From NCBI GenBank assembly GCA_049840935.1, contig JASGJA010000025.1:62001-126000 (forward strand): 64,000 nucleotides of DNA, read 5' to 3'. Below are positions 16,963 to 25,933 of the stretch, piece by piece. This stretch comes from Mesorhizobium_G sp049840935 (GTDB lineage Bacteria; Pseudomonadota; Alphaproteobacteria; Rhizobiales; Rhizobiaceae). A program made the translations under genes and the position numbers. Positions within the stretch are counted from its first letter, which is position 1, and every line of letters begins with the position of its first letter. The notes beneath the pieces were generated by a model. That model was not told the DNA's origin, did not search any database, and saw nothing but the letters and a program-made list of their open reading frames with translations.

Positions 16963-17646
16963 TTATGGGCCGCTTACGAATTCTCGCAGTCCATCTTCGT
17001 CCAATATCTCAATGACACCGTATTTAACTTTGATCCATCCCCGTCGTTCGAGCTCCGTTACTGCAGAACTTACGGTCGAGCGAGAGAGAAGCGTAATTGA
17101 GCCAAGTTCTGATTGATTTACTGGAATTCTATGTGGGTTCACGGCGAATCCCGGCCTGGAATTCAGGATCATAGCAGCGACACGTTTTATAGGGTGTTCC
17201 CTACGCAATGCTGCTATTCCGTCCAAAGCCAAACCGTAACTTATTGCCATAAGTGCAGTCAGCTGGCGATATACGGTCACTTCGTCTTTCGCTGCGATGG
17301 CGCTGATCGAAGCCCGTGACAGACGAAGTATATGGGTTGTTGTTCGAGTCCTGACGGCCATCTTTCGCGGGTTGCCGGTGGATGCGGAGAGGTCGCCACC
17401 CCAAAATCCCGCGCCTGCTGGATAGGCCAAAGTTGGACCATCTCCACCGAACTGCATGTGAAATCCGATTTTGCCTTTTGCAATGAAGTAGAGACCCGTC
17501 GCGTCGTCACCCTGATCGTACAGCCATTGGTTACTCTTGAATGACATTAGATCGCAGCGCGAAAGCACCGCGTCCTGAAATTCGGTAGGCGCTTTGGACA
17601 GCCAGCCAAATCGCCGCGCGATATCGGTTGCTTCCCTCTTATCCAT
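16963..17646 (-). CDS. Crp/Fnr-family transcriptional regulator
   Basis: The 227-residue protein has an N-terminal cyclic-nucleotide-binding-like beta roll (QWLYDQGDDATGLYFIAKGKIGFHM). A dimer helix follows, then a C-terminal winged helix (NQSELGSITLLSRSTVSSAVTELERRGWIKV, read here in two parts around residue 185). It lacks the four-cysteine set of Fnr, so it is not an oxygen-sensing Fe-S protein; the roll lacks a clear cAMP-binding RxS signature. It is divergent from the second TonB receptor with 269 bases between the start codons. A perfect palindrome in that gap (17746-17759) could be its site. The target and effector are unknown. Confidence 0.87.
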   Translation of the reverse strand: MDKREATDIARRFGWLSKAPTEFQDAVLSRCDLMSFKSNQWLYDQGDDATGLYFIAKGKIGFHMQFGGDGPTLAYPAGAGFWGGDLSASTGNPRKMAVRTRTTTHILRLSRASISAIAAKDEVTVYRQLTALMAISYGLALDGIAALRREHPIKRVAAMILNSRPGFAVNPHRIPVNQSELGSITLLSRSTVSSAVTELERRGWIKVKYGVIEILDEDGLREFVSGP

Positions 17647-17745
17647 CCTACGAGCGAGTATCCGTAGAAACGTGACACGGCATGAATTTGTAAATTGCTT
17701 CTAAGTCTTAAAATCAGTCGAATGTGCATCATTGCAAACCGTAAA

Positions 17746-17759
17746 TTGTCATCTGACAA
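17746..17759. promoter_or_regulatory. perfect TTGTCA-TC-TGACAA palindrome between Crp-type regulator and TonB receptor
   Basis: Six-base arms separated by two bases form a perfect inverted repeat. It lies about 100 bases upstream of the regulator start and about 155 bases upstream of the receptor ATG. The spacing is shorter than a classic Crp or Fnr site (TGTGA-N6-TCACA, TTGAT-N4-ATCAA), so it may belong to another regulator. Supported only by symmetry and position. Confidence 0.35.
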
Positions 17760-17915
17760 GCCCAAAATGTTGCAATCAGGTGTTGCGCTTTCGCGACTAA
17801 CGGCGGTTTGCAGACCCAACCCAATATAAAGTTATGGACAAAGCTGACTAAAACATTCCACTTATATGCTCACGGGACCGTGATCGAGATAGTTTTGGAG
17901 TTGGGGAGAGTACAT

Positions 17916-20060
17916 ATGTGTCCGCGCAGCAAATTGGGGCGAGCACATCTGCGTGCTGGCACCGCAGTCCTGCTCATGTCGCAGTTATTCTGCGTTCCGG
18001 CATTCGCGCAGGAAACCGAATTGCAGGAAGTGGTGGTGACGGGCGACAAGGCGAATGGCATTGGCCCAGACGCCAACTATGTCGCCAAGGACACCACTAC
18101 GGGTTCCAAGACCGACACACCACTTGCGGAAATACCGCAATCTGTTTCAGTCATTACGCGCAAGGAGCTGGATGATCGCAAGCCTGTTCAGCTTGAAGAC
18201 ACGCTGGCCTACACATCTGGTGTGGTCGCGTCTCCGTGGGGCCTCGACGATCGGTTTGATGAATGCCTTATCCGCGGCTTCGATCTCTGCACGTCCACGC
18301 TCTATCGCGATGGTTTGAGCCAGCGCCTCATTGGCTTTTCGGGATTTAAAATCGAGCCTTACGGTATGCAGCGCGTCGAAGTGCTGAAAGGCCCGGCTTC
18401 GGTACTTTATGGCGAAAATGATGTAGGCGGTCTGGTTAATGCAGTAACCAAGCGTCCACCGAGCGAGCCGCTTTATGACGGTTACGTCAGCTATGGCAGC
18501 TTCGATACGTTCGAAACTGGTATAGATATTGGCGGGCCGATCAATCCGACATGGAGCTATCGCCTCACCGGCCTTTATCGCGATGGTTCAACGCAGACCG
18601 ATTTTACGCAAAACGACCGTATATATGTTGCACCGGCGCTGACTTGGCAGCCAGATGAACAGACCTCGCTGACTATTCTTGGCAATTACCAGTGGGACAA
18701 GCTCGCGCCCATATATTCTGTCCCGGTGCCGGGAATGTCCGGTTATACCGGGCCGGAAATATCGCGTAGCTTCTTTACCGGACAGCCGGGCTTTGATCGC
18801 TTCGATGCCAATCACGGTTCGATCGGCTATCAATTCAGCCATGAATTCGACGAGCATTGGACGGTGCGTCAGAACCTGCGCTATGCGCAGCAGGACACCG
18901 ACTATCGCCAGCTCTATTTTGGCGATTTCAATGGCGATCCGGCAGTTAGACCCGACGGCCATACAATCGCGCGAACCATATTCATGGTTGATGAGAAGGC
19001 GACGATCTTCAACGTTGATAATCAGGTGCAGTATGACGCGACCATCGGTCAGGTCGAGAATACGCTGCTTGTTGGACTGGACTACAATCGCTGGAACGTA
19101 GCGGGTCAAACGCGCTATGGCGCAGGTCCAGACCTGGATATGCTCAACCCCGACTATTCGCTGACCATCGTGCCGCCGCCGATCTACGACGATAGCGAAC
19201 AGACCGTGGGCCAGCTCGGCCTCTACGCACAGAATCAGGCCAAGATTGCTGATCACTTTCTGCTATCATTCGGCGGAAGGCAGTCATGGGTGGACAACCG
19301 CACCGACGATCGACTTGCTGACAGCACCACGCGCCAGAAAGACAGCGCCTTCGTCGGGCAGATTGGAATCGGCTACCTCTTCGATAACGGCATCACGCCT
19401 TATGCAAGCTATGCTGAGTCCTTTGTTGTCAATCTTGGACAAACGCGTACCGGCGAGAATTTCGTTCCGTCGGAGGGCAAGCAATACGAGGTTGGCGTCA
19501 AATACGAGCCGTCTATCTTTGATGGATATATTACTGCGGCGCTGTTCGACCTGCGCAAGACGAATGTCCTAACAACTGATCCAGTTGACCCCAACTTTGA
19601 GGTTCAAACCGGCGAGGTCCGTCATCGTGGACTTGAGCTTGAAGCCAAGGCAAATCTGGATTTCGGCTTAAGCCTGACCGCCGCATATACATATCTCGAT
19701 GCAGAGATTACCGAAAACAACGATGGCTATATTGGAAATCGCCCATCGCTCGTGCCGGAAAATTCCGCATCGCTTTGGGCGAATTATGAATTCGGCGAAA
19801 ATAGCAAGCTGAGTGGTTTGAGCTTCGGTGCCGGCGTTCGCTATGTCGGCTCCACCTTCGGCGACGAAGCCAACACCATTCTGGTTCCCAGCTACACCGC
19901 TGCTGACGCCGCATTGCGCTATAAACGCGGCAACTGGCAGGCGGCGTTGAATGTGTCCAACCTGTTCGACAAGTCATATTTCACGACCTGTTATACCGGC
20001 GAGGGCTGCTACTATGGCGAAGGGCGTAACATCACTGGCAGCCTGAACATGAAGTTCTGA
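17916..20060 (+). CDS. TonB-dependent siderophore receptor (second)
   Basis: This outer-membrane receptor has about 714 residues. The ATG at 17916 has GGGGAGAG six bases upstream. The signal peptide ends near VPAFAQ and is followed by a TonB-box-like ELQEVVVTG. The plug has IPQSVSVITRKEL and LKGPASVLYGENDVGGLVNAVTKRP, and the barrel ends with NLFDKSYFTTC, a CYTGEGC pair and a terminal Phe. It shares KDTTTGSKT, EVQTGEVR and NVSNLFDKSY-like blocks with the receptor at 4.1 kb, so the two are paralogues. It has no signalling domain. The genes after it encode a PepSY-type inner-membrane reductase and a small membrane protein, not an ABC importer, so iron may be released in the periplasm. That is inference. 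Confidence 0.9.
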   Translation: MCPRSKLGRAHLRAGTAVLLMSQLFCVPAFAQETELQEVVVTGDKANGIGPDANYVAKDTTTGSKTDTPLAEIPQSVSVITRKELDDRKPVQLEDTLAYTSGVVASPWGLDDRFDECLIRGFDLCTSTLYRDGLSQRLIGFSGFKIEPYGMQRVEVLKGPASVLYGENDVGGLVNAVTKRPPSEPLYDGYVSYGSFDTFETGIDIGGPINPTWSYRLTGLYRDGSTQTDFTQNDRIYVAPALTWQPDEQTSLTILGNYQWDKLAPIYSVPVPGMSGYTGPEISRSFFTGQPGFDRFDANHGSIGYQFSHEFDEHWTVRQNLRYAQQDTDYRQLYFGDFNGDPAVRPDGHTIARTIFMVDEKATIFNVDNQVQYDATIGQVENTLLVGLDYNRWNVAGQTRYGAGPDLDMLNPDYSLTIVPPPIYDDSEQTVGQLGLYAQNQAKIADHFLLSFGGRQSWVDNRTDDRLADSTTRQKDSAFVGQIGIGYLFDNGITPYASYAESFVVNLGQTRTGENFVPSEGKQYEVGVKYEPSIFDGYITAALFDLRKTNVLTTDPVDPNFEVQTGEVRHRGLELEAKANLDFGLSLTAAYTYLDAEITENNDGYIGNRPSLVPENSASLWANYEFGENSKLSGLSFGAGVRYVGSTFGDEANTILVPSYTAADAALRYKRGNWQAALNVSNLFDKSYFTTCYTGEGCYYGEGRNITGSLNMKF

Positions 20061-20090
20061 CCAGGCCTCACATGAGGGTTGCATAGTAGA

Positions 20091-21278
20091 ATGACTGTTT
20101 CCGGGACGACCAAAAGGAAGAAGCGGTCCGCCTTATGGCTGGCCATCCATGGTTGGCTTGGGCTGCCCATCTGGGCATTCATGTTCTTCATTTGCCTCAC
20201 TGGGTCTATCGCGACGATAAGTCAGGAAATCGTTTGGGTGTTCGATCCTGCGGCACGATCAAATCCGCCGTCGGATGATGCTTCGTATCTGCCTTATGCG
20301 GAGATCATGGCGCGTATCGAAAAGCAGGCGCCCGGCACTGCGGTCATGTACATCGGAGTGCCGGTCAAGAAGCAATATGCGTTGCAATTCTATGTCGGCC
20401 AGCCAAACGGCACGGAAAAGACGATTTACGTGAACCCTTACACCGGCGCGATACAGGGCGAGAAATCCACATTTGACCTGCCCCAGCTTCTGCGCGAACT
20501 GCACGGATGGCTGCTAATCCCGTTTACGGCCAATTATAGCCCCGGCTGGTATATCGTGTCAGCGATGTCGATCCCATTGCTCGGCTCGCTCATTTCAGGA
20601 CTCGTCGTCTATAAGAAGTTCTGGCGTGCGTTCCTTCGTCCCAGGCTTCGGCTTAATCAGGGCGCACGCGCGTTCTGGGGCGATTTTCATCGACTGGCGG
20701 GGCTCTGGTCGATTCCGTTTATCTGCATCATGAGCATTACGGCGTTTTGGTTCTTGATCGAAGCCTGCCTCTACGACACCGGCTACAAGGTGCCGGGCGA
20801 AATTGAACATCCGCATGTGCCCCGCAATCAGGTGCAAACCGGACCAAATCGCCAAGCGGTGCAGACCATTTCGCTGGACCGCGCCATTGAGATTGCACGC
20901 GGCAATTTTCCCGATCTGGAGCCCGCCTATATCGAAATGCCTTTAAGTGCGTACGATCCAATCGAAATCGCCGGGCGCGGCGCTTATCCGCTTCTGTTTG
21001 AACTCGCCTATATCAATCCCTATTCGGGAAAGGTCATGGCTGCGCGGGGCATTCAGCATCGAACGGCGGTTGCGTTTGTTACTGAAAGTATGCGTCCGCT
21101 TCACACGGGCGACTTTGCTGGTCTATGGCTGAAGTTTCTGTACTTTTTCTGTGGGCTTCTTCTCACCACGCTAAGCCTGTCCGGTATGATGATTTGGGCA
21201 AAGCGATCTGTTCAGGCGACGAGCGAATTGTTTTCGAGAAAGCAACGGCTCGCGCCGCTGCCACAGGCCGCCGAATGA
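20091..21278 (+). CDS. PepSY-associated TM protein (putative ferric-siderophore reductase)
   Basis: The 395-residue inner-membrane protein has four main membrane spans, near residues 17-40, 145-170, 200-225 and 345-370. His residues sit in spans or at their edges (AIHGWLGLPIWAF, LRELHGWLLIPF, DFHRLAGLWSIPF, MRPLHTGDFAGLW), the layout of the haem-binding PepSY_TM family. Two periplasmic PepSY-like stretches follow spans 1 and 3 (YVNPYTGAIQGEK and YINPYSGKVMAARG). Family members next to TonB receptors are thought to pass electrons to periplasmic ferric-siderophores, as FpvG/FoxB do. It starts 30 bases after the receptor stop and overlaps the next gene by four bases. Confidence 0.85.
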   Translation: MTVSGTTKRKKRSALWLAIHGWLGLPIWAFMFFICLTGSIATISQEIVWVFDPAARSNPPSDDASYLPYAEIMARIEKQAPGTAVMYIGVPVKKQYALQFYVGQPNGTEKTIYVNPYTGAIQGEKSTFDLPQLLRELHGWLLIPFTANYSPGWYIVSAMSIPLLGSLISGLVVYKKFWRAFLRPRLRLNQGARAFWGDFHRLAGLWSIPFICIMSITAFWFLIEACLYDTGYKVPGEIEHPHVPRNQVQTGPNRQAVQTISLDRAIEIARGNFPDLEPAYIEMPLSAYDPIEIAGRGAYPLLFELAYINPYSGKVMAARGIQHRTAVAFVTESMRPLHTGDFAGLWLKFLYFFCGLLLTTLSLSGMMIWAKRSVQATSELFSRKQRLAPLPQAAE

Positions 21279-21793
21279 CGACCTCTGCTCGGTCTTCATC
21301 GCTTTACCGTATTTGGCGACGCTGGTGGTTTCATCTGGGTTTGTTGATGGTGTTGCTGCCATTGGCTTACCTGAAAAGCTATATCGATCTGCAGGCTATG
21401 CTCTTGCAAGCGGCCGATCAGAACATGCGTTCTGTTCAAGCACAGGTCGGCCCGTGGGCGCTCACCATACAAGACCTCGAAACTGAAGAGCCCTATATTC
21501 ATCCGAAGGAAGGTTTGGTGAAAGCCTTCAGGATCGTGCCTTGCGAGGCTTGTGCGAAACAGATCAGGGCGGTCTTTGTGAGCCTCAAGAGGCCCGGATC
21601 AACGGAATATGGCGCGGCGGCTGAAGGCAATCCATATCGCTTGTTCGTTGAGATGAAGATTGGCCGAAACCCGTCGCCGGAAGATCAAATCTGGATCACG
21701 GCTGAAGGATGGGACGGGTCCCGGCATCAAGTCAGTTTTCCGCTCGCCTCCATATCGCCGACAACGGCGACTTGGCTTGAGCGGAATAAATAG
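21275..21793 (+). CDS. small membrane-anchored hypothetical protein of the TonB/PepSY operon
   Basis: This 172-residue protein starts inside the PepSY gene (ATGA overlap). A basic N-terminus (YRIWRRWWF) leads into one membrane helix (HLGLLMVLLPLAYLKSYI). A periplasmic domain follows with a CEAC motif (VPCEACAKQIRAVFV, about residues 88-102) and strands such as PEDQIWITAEGWDG. No known family is recognised. Translational coupling to the PepSY protein suggests it is a subunit or electron partner of that reductase. The CxxC pair could hold a metal or a disulfide. Base use is like its neighbours. Confidence 0.72.
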   Translation: MTTSARSSSLYRIWRRWWFHLGLLMVLLPLAYLKSYIDLQAMLLQAADQNMRSVQAQVGPWALTIQDLETEEPYIHPKEGLVKAFRIVPCEACAKQIRAVFVSLKRPGSTEYGAAAEGNPYRLFVEMKIGRNPSPEDQIWITAEGWDGSRHQVSFPLASISPTTATWLERNK

Positions 21794-21805
21794 CTTGGTT
21801 CGCGC

Positions 21806-22141
21806 TTATCCTTTGGCGTCCCGCAGTTCTTCGGGCAATGGTTGGTTTGAGCATTGCAAATGAATCTCGCGATCCAGCTGTTTGCGCTGCTTTGCCTGAT
21901 GCTCTTTACCGGCGGCGGCGAGACCTAACCCATATGGCCCGAGCAATGCGCCTGCCGACCAGTAGATGCGCCGCTCGCCAGCGTCGTAATCCACGGCTGC
22001 TTTTCGCATCTGCAAGCACTGGGGCGATTGCCATTTCGGGTCTTGCTGAGAGAGCCCTGCCGCATAGTCAGTGGGTGGTGTGGCGCATCCCGGTAATGTA
22101 CAGATCAGCGAAAATGCAATTATTTTCGAGATGCGTGTCAT
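21806..22141 (-). CDS. small lipoprotein, hypothetical
   Basis: The 111-residue protein starts at ATG 22141 with a lipoprotein signal peptide: RISKIIAFSLICTLPGC, with the lipobox LPGC at residues 16-19. The mature part contains a short hydrophobic glycine-rich stretch (WSAGALLGPYGLGLAAAG) followed by a basic coiled segment (KEHQAKQRKQLDREIHLQC). Two further cysteines (QSPQCLQM and LQCSNQ) might form a disulfide. It faces the PepSY operon tail-to-tail with a gap of 12 bases. It would be anchored in the inner or outer membrane. The function is unknown. Confidence 0.75.
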   Translation of the reverse strand: MTRISKIIAFSLICTLPGCATPPTDYAAGLSQQDPKWQSPQCLQMRKAAVDYDAGERRIYWSAGALLGPYGLGLAAAGKEHQAKQRKQLDREIHLQCSNQPLPEELRDAKG

Positions 22142-22221
22142 AGCTTGCGCCTTTTTGAAGTCAGGTGCCTGCACTTAAACAAGCATATTACCGTCGCCGT
22201 CGAACCGCTGCTATTGATGGT

Positions 22222-22298
22222 TGGTGATCCCGACTGGATTCGAACCAGTGGCCTACAGATTAGGAATCTGCCGCTCTATCCTACTGAGCTACGGGACC
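22222..22298 (-). tRNA. tRNA-Arg (anticodon CCT)
   Basis: A 77-base cloverleaf with an encoded CCA end. The acceptor stem GGTCCCG pairs with CGGGATC with one G-T pair. The anticodon stem GCAGA/TCTGT encloses TTCCTAA, giving anticodon CCT for AGG codons. The T arm is CTGGTTCGAATCCAG, fully standard. Unlike the Leu tRNA at 57.6 kb, nothing in it is irregular. Confidence 0.95.
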
Positions 22299-22351
22299 AT
22301 ATGCCACTCACATAGCCGCTTCGAATGCGCTCGACAATGGCTTGGTTCGCT

Positions 22352-23527
22352 CTAACGTTCCAATGCGGATTCGGCCAGTCGCACCCAGTAGCTTATCCCG
22401 TAAGGAATCGCCTCATCGTTGAAGTCATAGGCAGGGTGGTGAAGGTTGGCGCTGTCACCATTGCCTATGAAAATGAAGGCGCCGGGCCGTGCGTTGAGCA
22501 TGTAGGAAAAATCCTCGCCGCCCATCAGCGGCTGCATCGAGCGGATCAAGTTTTGCTCGCCGGCAATATCTGCTGCGATGTTGCCAGCGAACACTGTCTG
22601 TTCGGGATGATTGACAGTCACCGGATAGTTCGGATCGAAATCAAGATCGATGGTCGCTTCATTTGCGCTCGCCACTCCCGCGCATATTGCGCGCAAGCGC
22701 TCCTCCGTGCGACGGGCAACATCGTCTTTTAAAGTGCGGACCGTTCCCGCCAGTTCCACCATTTCCGGTATGACATTATAGGCATCGCCACCGTGAATCT
22801 TCGTCACCGACACGACAACCGATTCAAGCGGATTTGTCGTGCGCGAAGCAATCGTCTGAATATTCATAACGAGCTGTGAGGCAATCACAATCGGATCGAT
22901 ATTCTTGTGTGGTATTGCGGCATGTCCGCCCCGCCCATGAACCCTGATCGTAAACTCAGCCGTTGCGGCCATAATCGCGCCGGGACGGATCGCGAATTGC
23001 CCGACCGGCAGGCCTGGCATGTTGTGCATACCGAACACCTGCGAGATGCCGAACCGCTCCATCATGCCGTCCTTCACCATTTCGTTGCCGCCACCACCAC
23101 CTTCCTCGGCAGGCTGGAAAATAACGGCGATGCGGCCCGCGAAATTGCGTGTCTCGGCCAGATATTTCGCCGCGCCCAGCAGCATTGCGGTGTGGCCATC
23201 ATGGCCGCATGCATGCATCTTGCCCGCCGTCTCGGATGCGTAAGGCTTGCCCGTCGTTTCGATAATCGGCAGCGCATCCATGTCGGCGCGCAGGCCCACT
23301 GTCTCGCCATTGCCCTTGTTGCCTTGAATAATGCCCACGACACCCGTTCTGCCCAAGCCGCGAATAACCTCGTCGCAACCAAATTCCGCGAGCTTTGCCG
23401 CAACGAAATCGGATGTCTGGAACACATCGAACATGAGTTCTGGGTTGCGATGCAAATGACGTCGCCACTCCGTCACTTCGTTCTGCAGCTCGGCGGCGCG
23501 GTTCATTACGGGCATATTTTCACTCAC
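22352..23527 (-). CDS. M20-family amidohydrolase (hippurate hydrolase-like)
   Basis: The 391-residue cytosolic metallopeptidase has metal-ligand motifs of the M20D group. RADMDALPI carries an Asp, HACGHDGHTAML carries HxCGHD (about residues 106-117), FQPAEEGGGGG carries the catalytic Glu pair, and GMHNMPGLPVGQ a later His. The C-terminal MGGEDFSYML contributes the last ligand region. Such enzymes remove N-acyl groups from amino acids; E. coli and Brucella-type examples are called HipO or N-acyl-L-amino acid amidohydrolase. The first codon is GTG; ATG at 23515 is equally plausible. It stands alone after tRNA-Arg. Confidence 0.9.
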   Translation of the reverse strand: MSENMPVMNRAAELQNEVTEWRRHLHRNPELMFDVFQTSDFVAAKLAEFGCDEVIRGLGRTGVVGIIQGNKGNGETVGLRADMDALPIIETTGKPYASETAGKMHACGHDGHTAMLLGAAKYLAETRNFAGRIAVIFQPAEEGGGGGNEMVKDGMMERFGISQVFGMHNMPGLPVGQFAIRPGAIMAATAEFTIRVHGRGGHAAIPHKNIDPIVIASQLVMNIQTIASRTTNPLESVVVSVTKIHGGDAYNVIPEMVELAGTVRTLKDDVARRTEERLRAICAGVASANEATIDLDFDPNYPVTVNHPEQTVFAGNIAADIAGEQNLIRSMQPLMGGEDFSYMLNARPGAFIFIGNGDSANLHHPAYDFNDEAIPYGISYWVRLAESALER

Positions 23528-23668
23528 ATTTCAGAGGGCAAACGAATGCTCGGACACGAATGATCTGCCATTTTCGCGTCACATAGGGTAGATAGCACCC
23601 AAGCCGACCTTGCCGGAAGTGTTTTTGACACAGGTTCCGCCCGGCTTTTCCGGCAATATGCTATCGGA

Positions 23669-24826
23669 ATGTTGATGCGACTTTATTTATTTCTGCGATC
23701 CCTACCTATTGCCGCTGCGTTTCTGGCGGTAACACCTGCGATGGCAAACCCAACCCTGCTGTTTGACCTGCAAAGCGGTCGCGTCATTCATCATCAGGAT
23801 GCGTTTCAGCGCTGGTACCCGGCTTCCCTGACAAAGCTTATGACGGCCTATGTTACCTTCCGTGCGCTGGACGCCGGTGAACTCACATTGGATTCGCCGA
23901 TTCGCATTTCGAAAAAGGCGTCGTCGCAAATACCCGCAAAGATGGGCTATCAACCCGGCTCGGTCGTCAAGCTCGACAACGCGCTCAAGATGATGCTCGT
24001 GCGCTCGACCAACGATATCGCGATGGCGATTGGTGAGAATGTCGGCGGCTCGCAGGAATTGTTCGTCCAGCGCATGAACACAGAAGCCGCACGTTTGGGC
24101 ATGACGGATACGCATTACGCGAACCCAAACGGTCTGTTCTCCCCCGACCAGTTTACGACCGCGCGTGATCAGGCGCTTCTCGTCACCGCGCTGCGTCGCG
24201 ACTTTCCGCAATATAGCGGTTATTACGGCATTGAAGGTCTGCGGGCTGGCAAGCGAGCTCTTACCAATTTCAACCTTCTTATCGGTCGCTATAACGGCGC
24301 TGACGGCATGAAAACCGGCTTTGTGTGTGAATCCGGGTTCAACCTGATTGGCTCTGCAACGCGGGATGGTCATACGCTGGTGGCGATCGTACTCGGAGCA
24401 AAGGATGCTCAAACGCGTGCAGTGGATGCAGCAGCTTTGCTTGATGCAGGCTTTGCGAACCAAAGTGCAGGAGCGCAGACTGTTGCGACCCTACCGTTTT
24501 ACGGGGATGCGACGCGCGAGCCGATCAGCCAGCGCCCGATCATTTGCCCAACGCCGGTAAAGGGGCAGAAGAAGGCGCAACCCAGCGAACAGGCTGAAGA
24601 CCAGCAGGAATCGCCGTTCAAGAAGAAGCTCGACCATCCCGCCAAGCTGGTCGATGTCGGTTTGGGCGGCGCTACCGGGCCGGTGCCTCTGGCGAGCCGA
24701 GGTAAAAGTGATGAAGAGGTTGCCGATATACCCATTCCGTCATGGCGACCGGACTTGCCGCCTCCCGTTGGGCTAGGTGACTCGGTGCAGGGTGATGCGG
24801 GCACGGCGGGCGAATTGCGAAAATGA
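23669..24826 (+). CDS. D-alanyl-D-alanine carboxypeptidase (S11 family, penicillin-binding protein)
   Basis: The 385-residue periplasmic enzyme trims peptidoglycan pentapeptides. A signal peptide ends near PAMAN. The three S11 motifs are in order: SLTK (within PASLTKLMTAY, about residues 52-55), STN in LVRSTNDIAMAIGE, and KTG in DGMKTGFVCESG. The catalytic domain ends near residue 265; the remaining 120 residues are low-complexity and charged (QKKAQPSEQAEDQQESPFKK), without an obvious amphipathic anchor. The stop overlaps the CobW gene start by four bases, an arrangement I recall as conserved in Brucella relatives. Confidence 0.92.
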   Translation: MLMRLYLFLRSLPIAAAFLAVTPAMANPTLLFDLQSGRVIHHQDAFQRWYPASLTKLMTAYVTFRALDAGELTLDSPIRISKKASSQIPAKMGYQPGSVVKLDNALKMMLVRSTNDIAMAIGENVGGSQELFVQRMNTEAARLGMTDTHYANPNGLFSPDQFTTARDQALLVTALRRDFPQYSGYYGIEGLRAGKRALTNFNLLIGRYNGADGMKTGFVCESGFNLIGSATRDGHTLVAIVLGAKDAQTRAVDAAALLDAGFANQSAGAQTVATLPFYGDATREPISQRPIICPTPVKGQKKAQPSEQAEDQQESPFKKKLDHPAKLVDVGLGGATGPVPLASRGKSDEEVADIPIPSWRPDLPPPVGLGDSVQGDAGTAGELRK

Positions 24827-25923
24827 GCAGCGAGCCGATTTCAGTCTCGGTCCTGACCGGATTTCTGGGGGCAGGAAAAACCACAGTGCTCAACCGGCTT
24901 TTGAAAGAGCCGGAAATGGCCGACACGGCGGTTATCATCAACGAATATGGTGACGTCGCTATTGATCATCTGCTTGTCGAGCAGGCGTCCGATGGCGTCA
25001 TTCAACTCGCTGATGGTTGCCTGTGTTGCACCGTGCGTGGCGAGCTTGTGGATACACTGGCTGATCTGGTCGACCGTATGCAGACGGGCAGTATCGGAAA
25101 GCTTCGGCGTGTCATCATCGAGACGACCGGCCTTGCCGATCCTGTGCCCGTCCTGCAATCGCTCATGGCACATCCGGTGCTCGTGCAGGCCTATCGCCTT
25201 GATGGCGTGATCACGCTGGTGGATGCGGTCAACGGTGCTGCGACGCTGGATGCTCATCCAGAGGCGGTGAAGCAGGTTGCCGTCGCGGACCGGATTTTGA
25301 TCAGCAAGGAAGATATTGCGGACGACGCCCAGCTTGCGGCATTGCGCAATCGTCTTGCGCATTTGAATCCGGGCGCGGGGATTTTTTCAACGAGCGTGCA
25401 TCACCTTGCGCCGATACTGACGGGTTGCGGCCTTTATGATCCGTCGACGAAAACAGCGGATGTCGCGCGCTGGCTTGGCGAAGAATCCGATCACCACCAC
25501 GATCATCATCATCAGGATCACGAACATCATCACCATCACCACCACCACCACCATGATGATCGAATCTCATCGTTGTCGTTGCGATATGATCGCGCATTGC
25601 CTTTCAGTTCGGTCGAAACCTTTCTGGAACTGCTGCGAAATGTGCATGGCGATGGCCTTTTGCGTTTGAAGGGCATTATCGAGGTCGCCGAGCGTCCCGA
25701 AAGGCCACTGGTGTTGCATGCGGTGCAGAAAACTTTTCATCCGCCCGCATGGCTTGCCGAATGGCCCGACGCCGTGCGCGGCACGCGCTTGGTCCTTATC
25801 GGATTCGATCTACAGGAAGATCATGTGCGCAGATTGTTCGCCGCGATAACGAACCAGCCCGGCATCGATCAGCCCGACCGCGCGGCCATCGAAGATAATC
25901 CGCTGGCTGTCGGCAGATACTAA
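24823..25923 (+). CDS. CobW/COG0523-family GTPase with poly-histidine metal-binding loop
   Basis: The 366-residue protein is a G3E-family GTPase and putative metal chaperone. Walker A is GFLGAGKTTVLNRLL near the N-terminus. The metal site GCLCCTVRGEL (CxCC, about residues 66-69) follows, with ETTGLADP and the base-specificity motif SKED next. A loop at about residues 222-247 holds nearly uninterrupted histidines, encoded at 25492-25560. The C-terminal CobW_C domain follows (LPFSSVETFLELLRNVHG, RLVLIGFDL). The His loop suggests zinc rather than cobalt. It is coupled to the carboxypeptidase gene by ATGA overlap; whether it serves that enzyme is unknown. No Zur box was identified. Confidence 0.92.
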   Translation: MSSEPISVSVLTGFLGAGKTTVLNRLLKEPEMADTAVIINEYGDVAIDHLLVEQASDGVIQLADGCLCCTVRGELVDTLADLVDRMQTGSIGKLRRVIIETTGLADPVPVLQSLMAHPVLVQAYRLDGVITLVDAVNGAATLDAHPEAVKQVAVADRILISKEDIADDAQLAALRNRLAHLNPGAGIFSTSVHHLAPILTGCGLYDPSTKTADVARWLGEESDHHHDHHHQDHEHHHHHHHHHHDDRISSLSLRYDRALPFSSVETFLELLRNVHGDGLLRLKGIIEVAERPERPLVLHAVQKTFHPPAWLAEWPDAVRGTRLVLIGFDLQEDHVRRLFAAITNQPGIDQPDRAAIEDNPLAVGRY

Positions 25924-25933
25924 ATAAAAGCCC

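Noticed and set aside
25492..25560. CAC/CAT repeat tract as a microsatellite or CRISPR-like repeat
   Set aside because: It is an in-frame histidine loop inside the CobW gene, with no spacers or regular unit.
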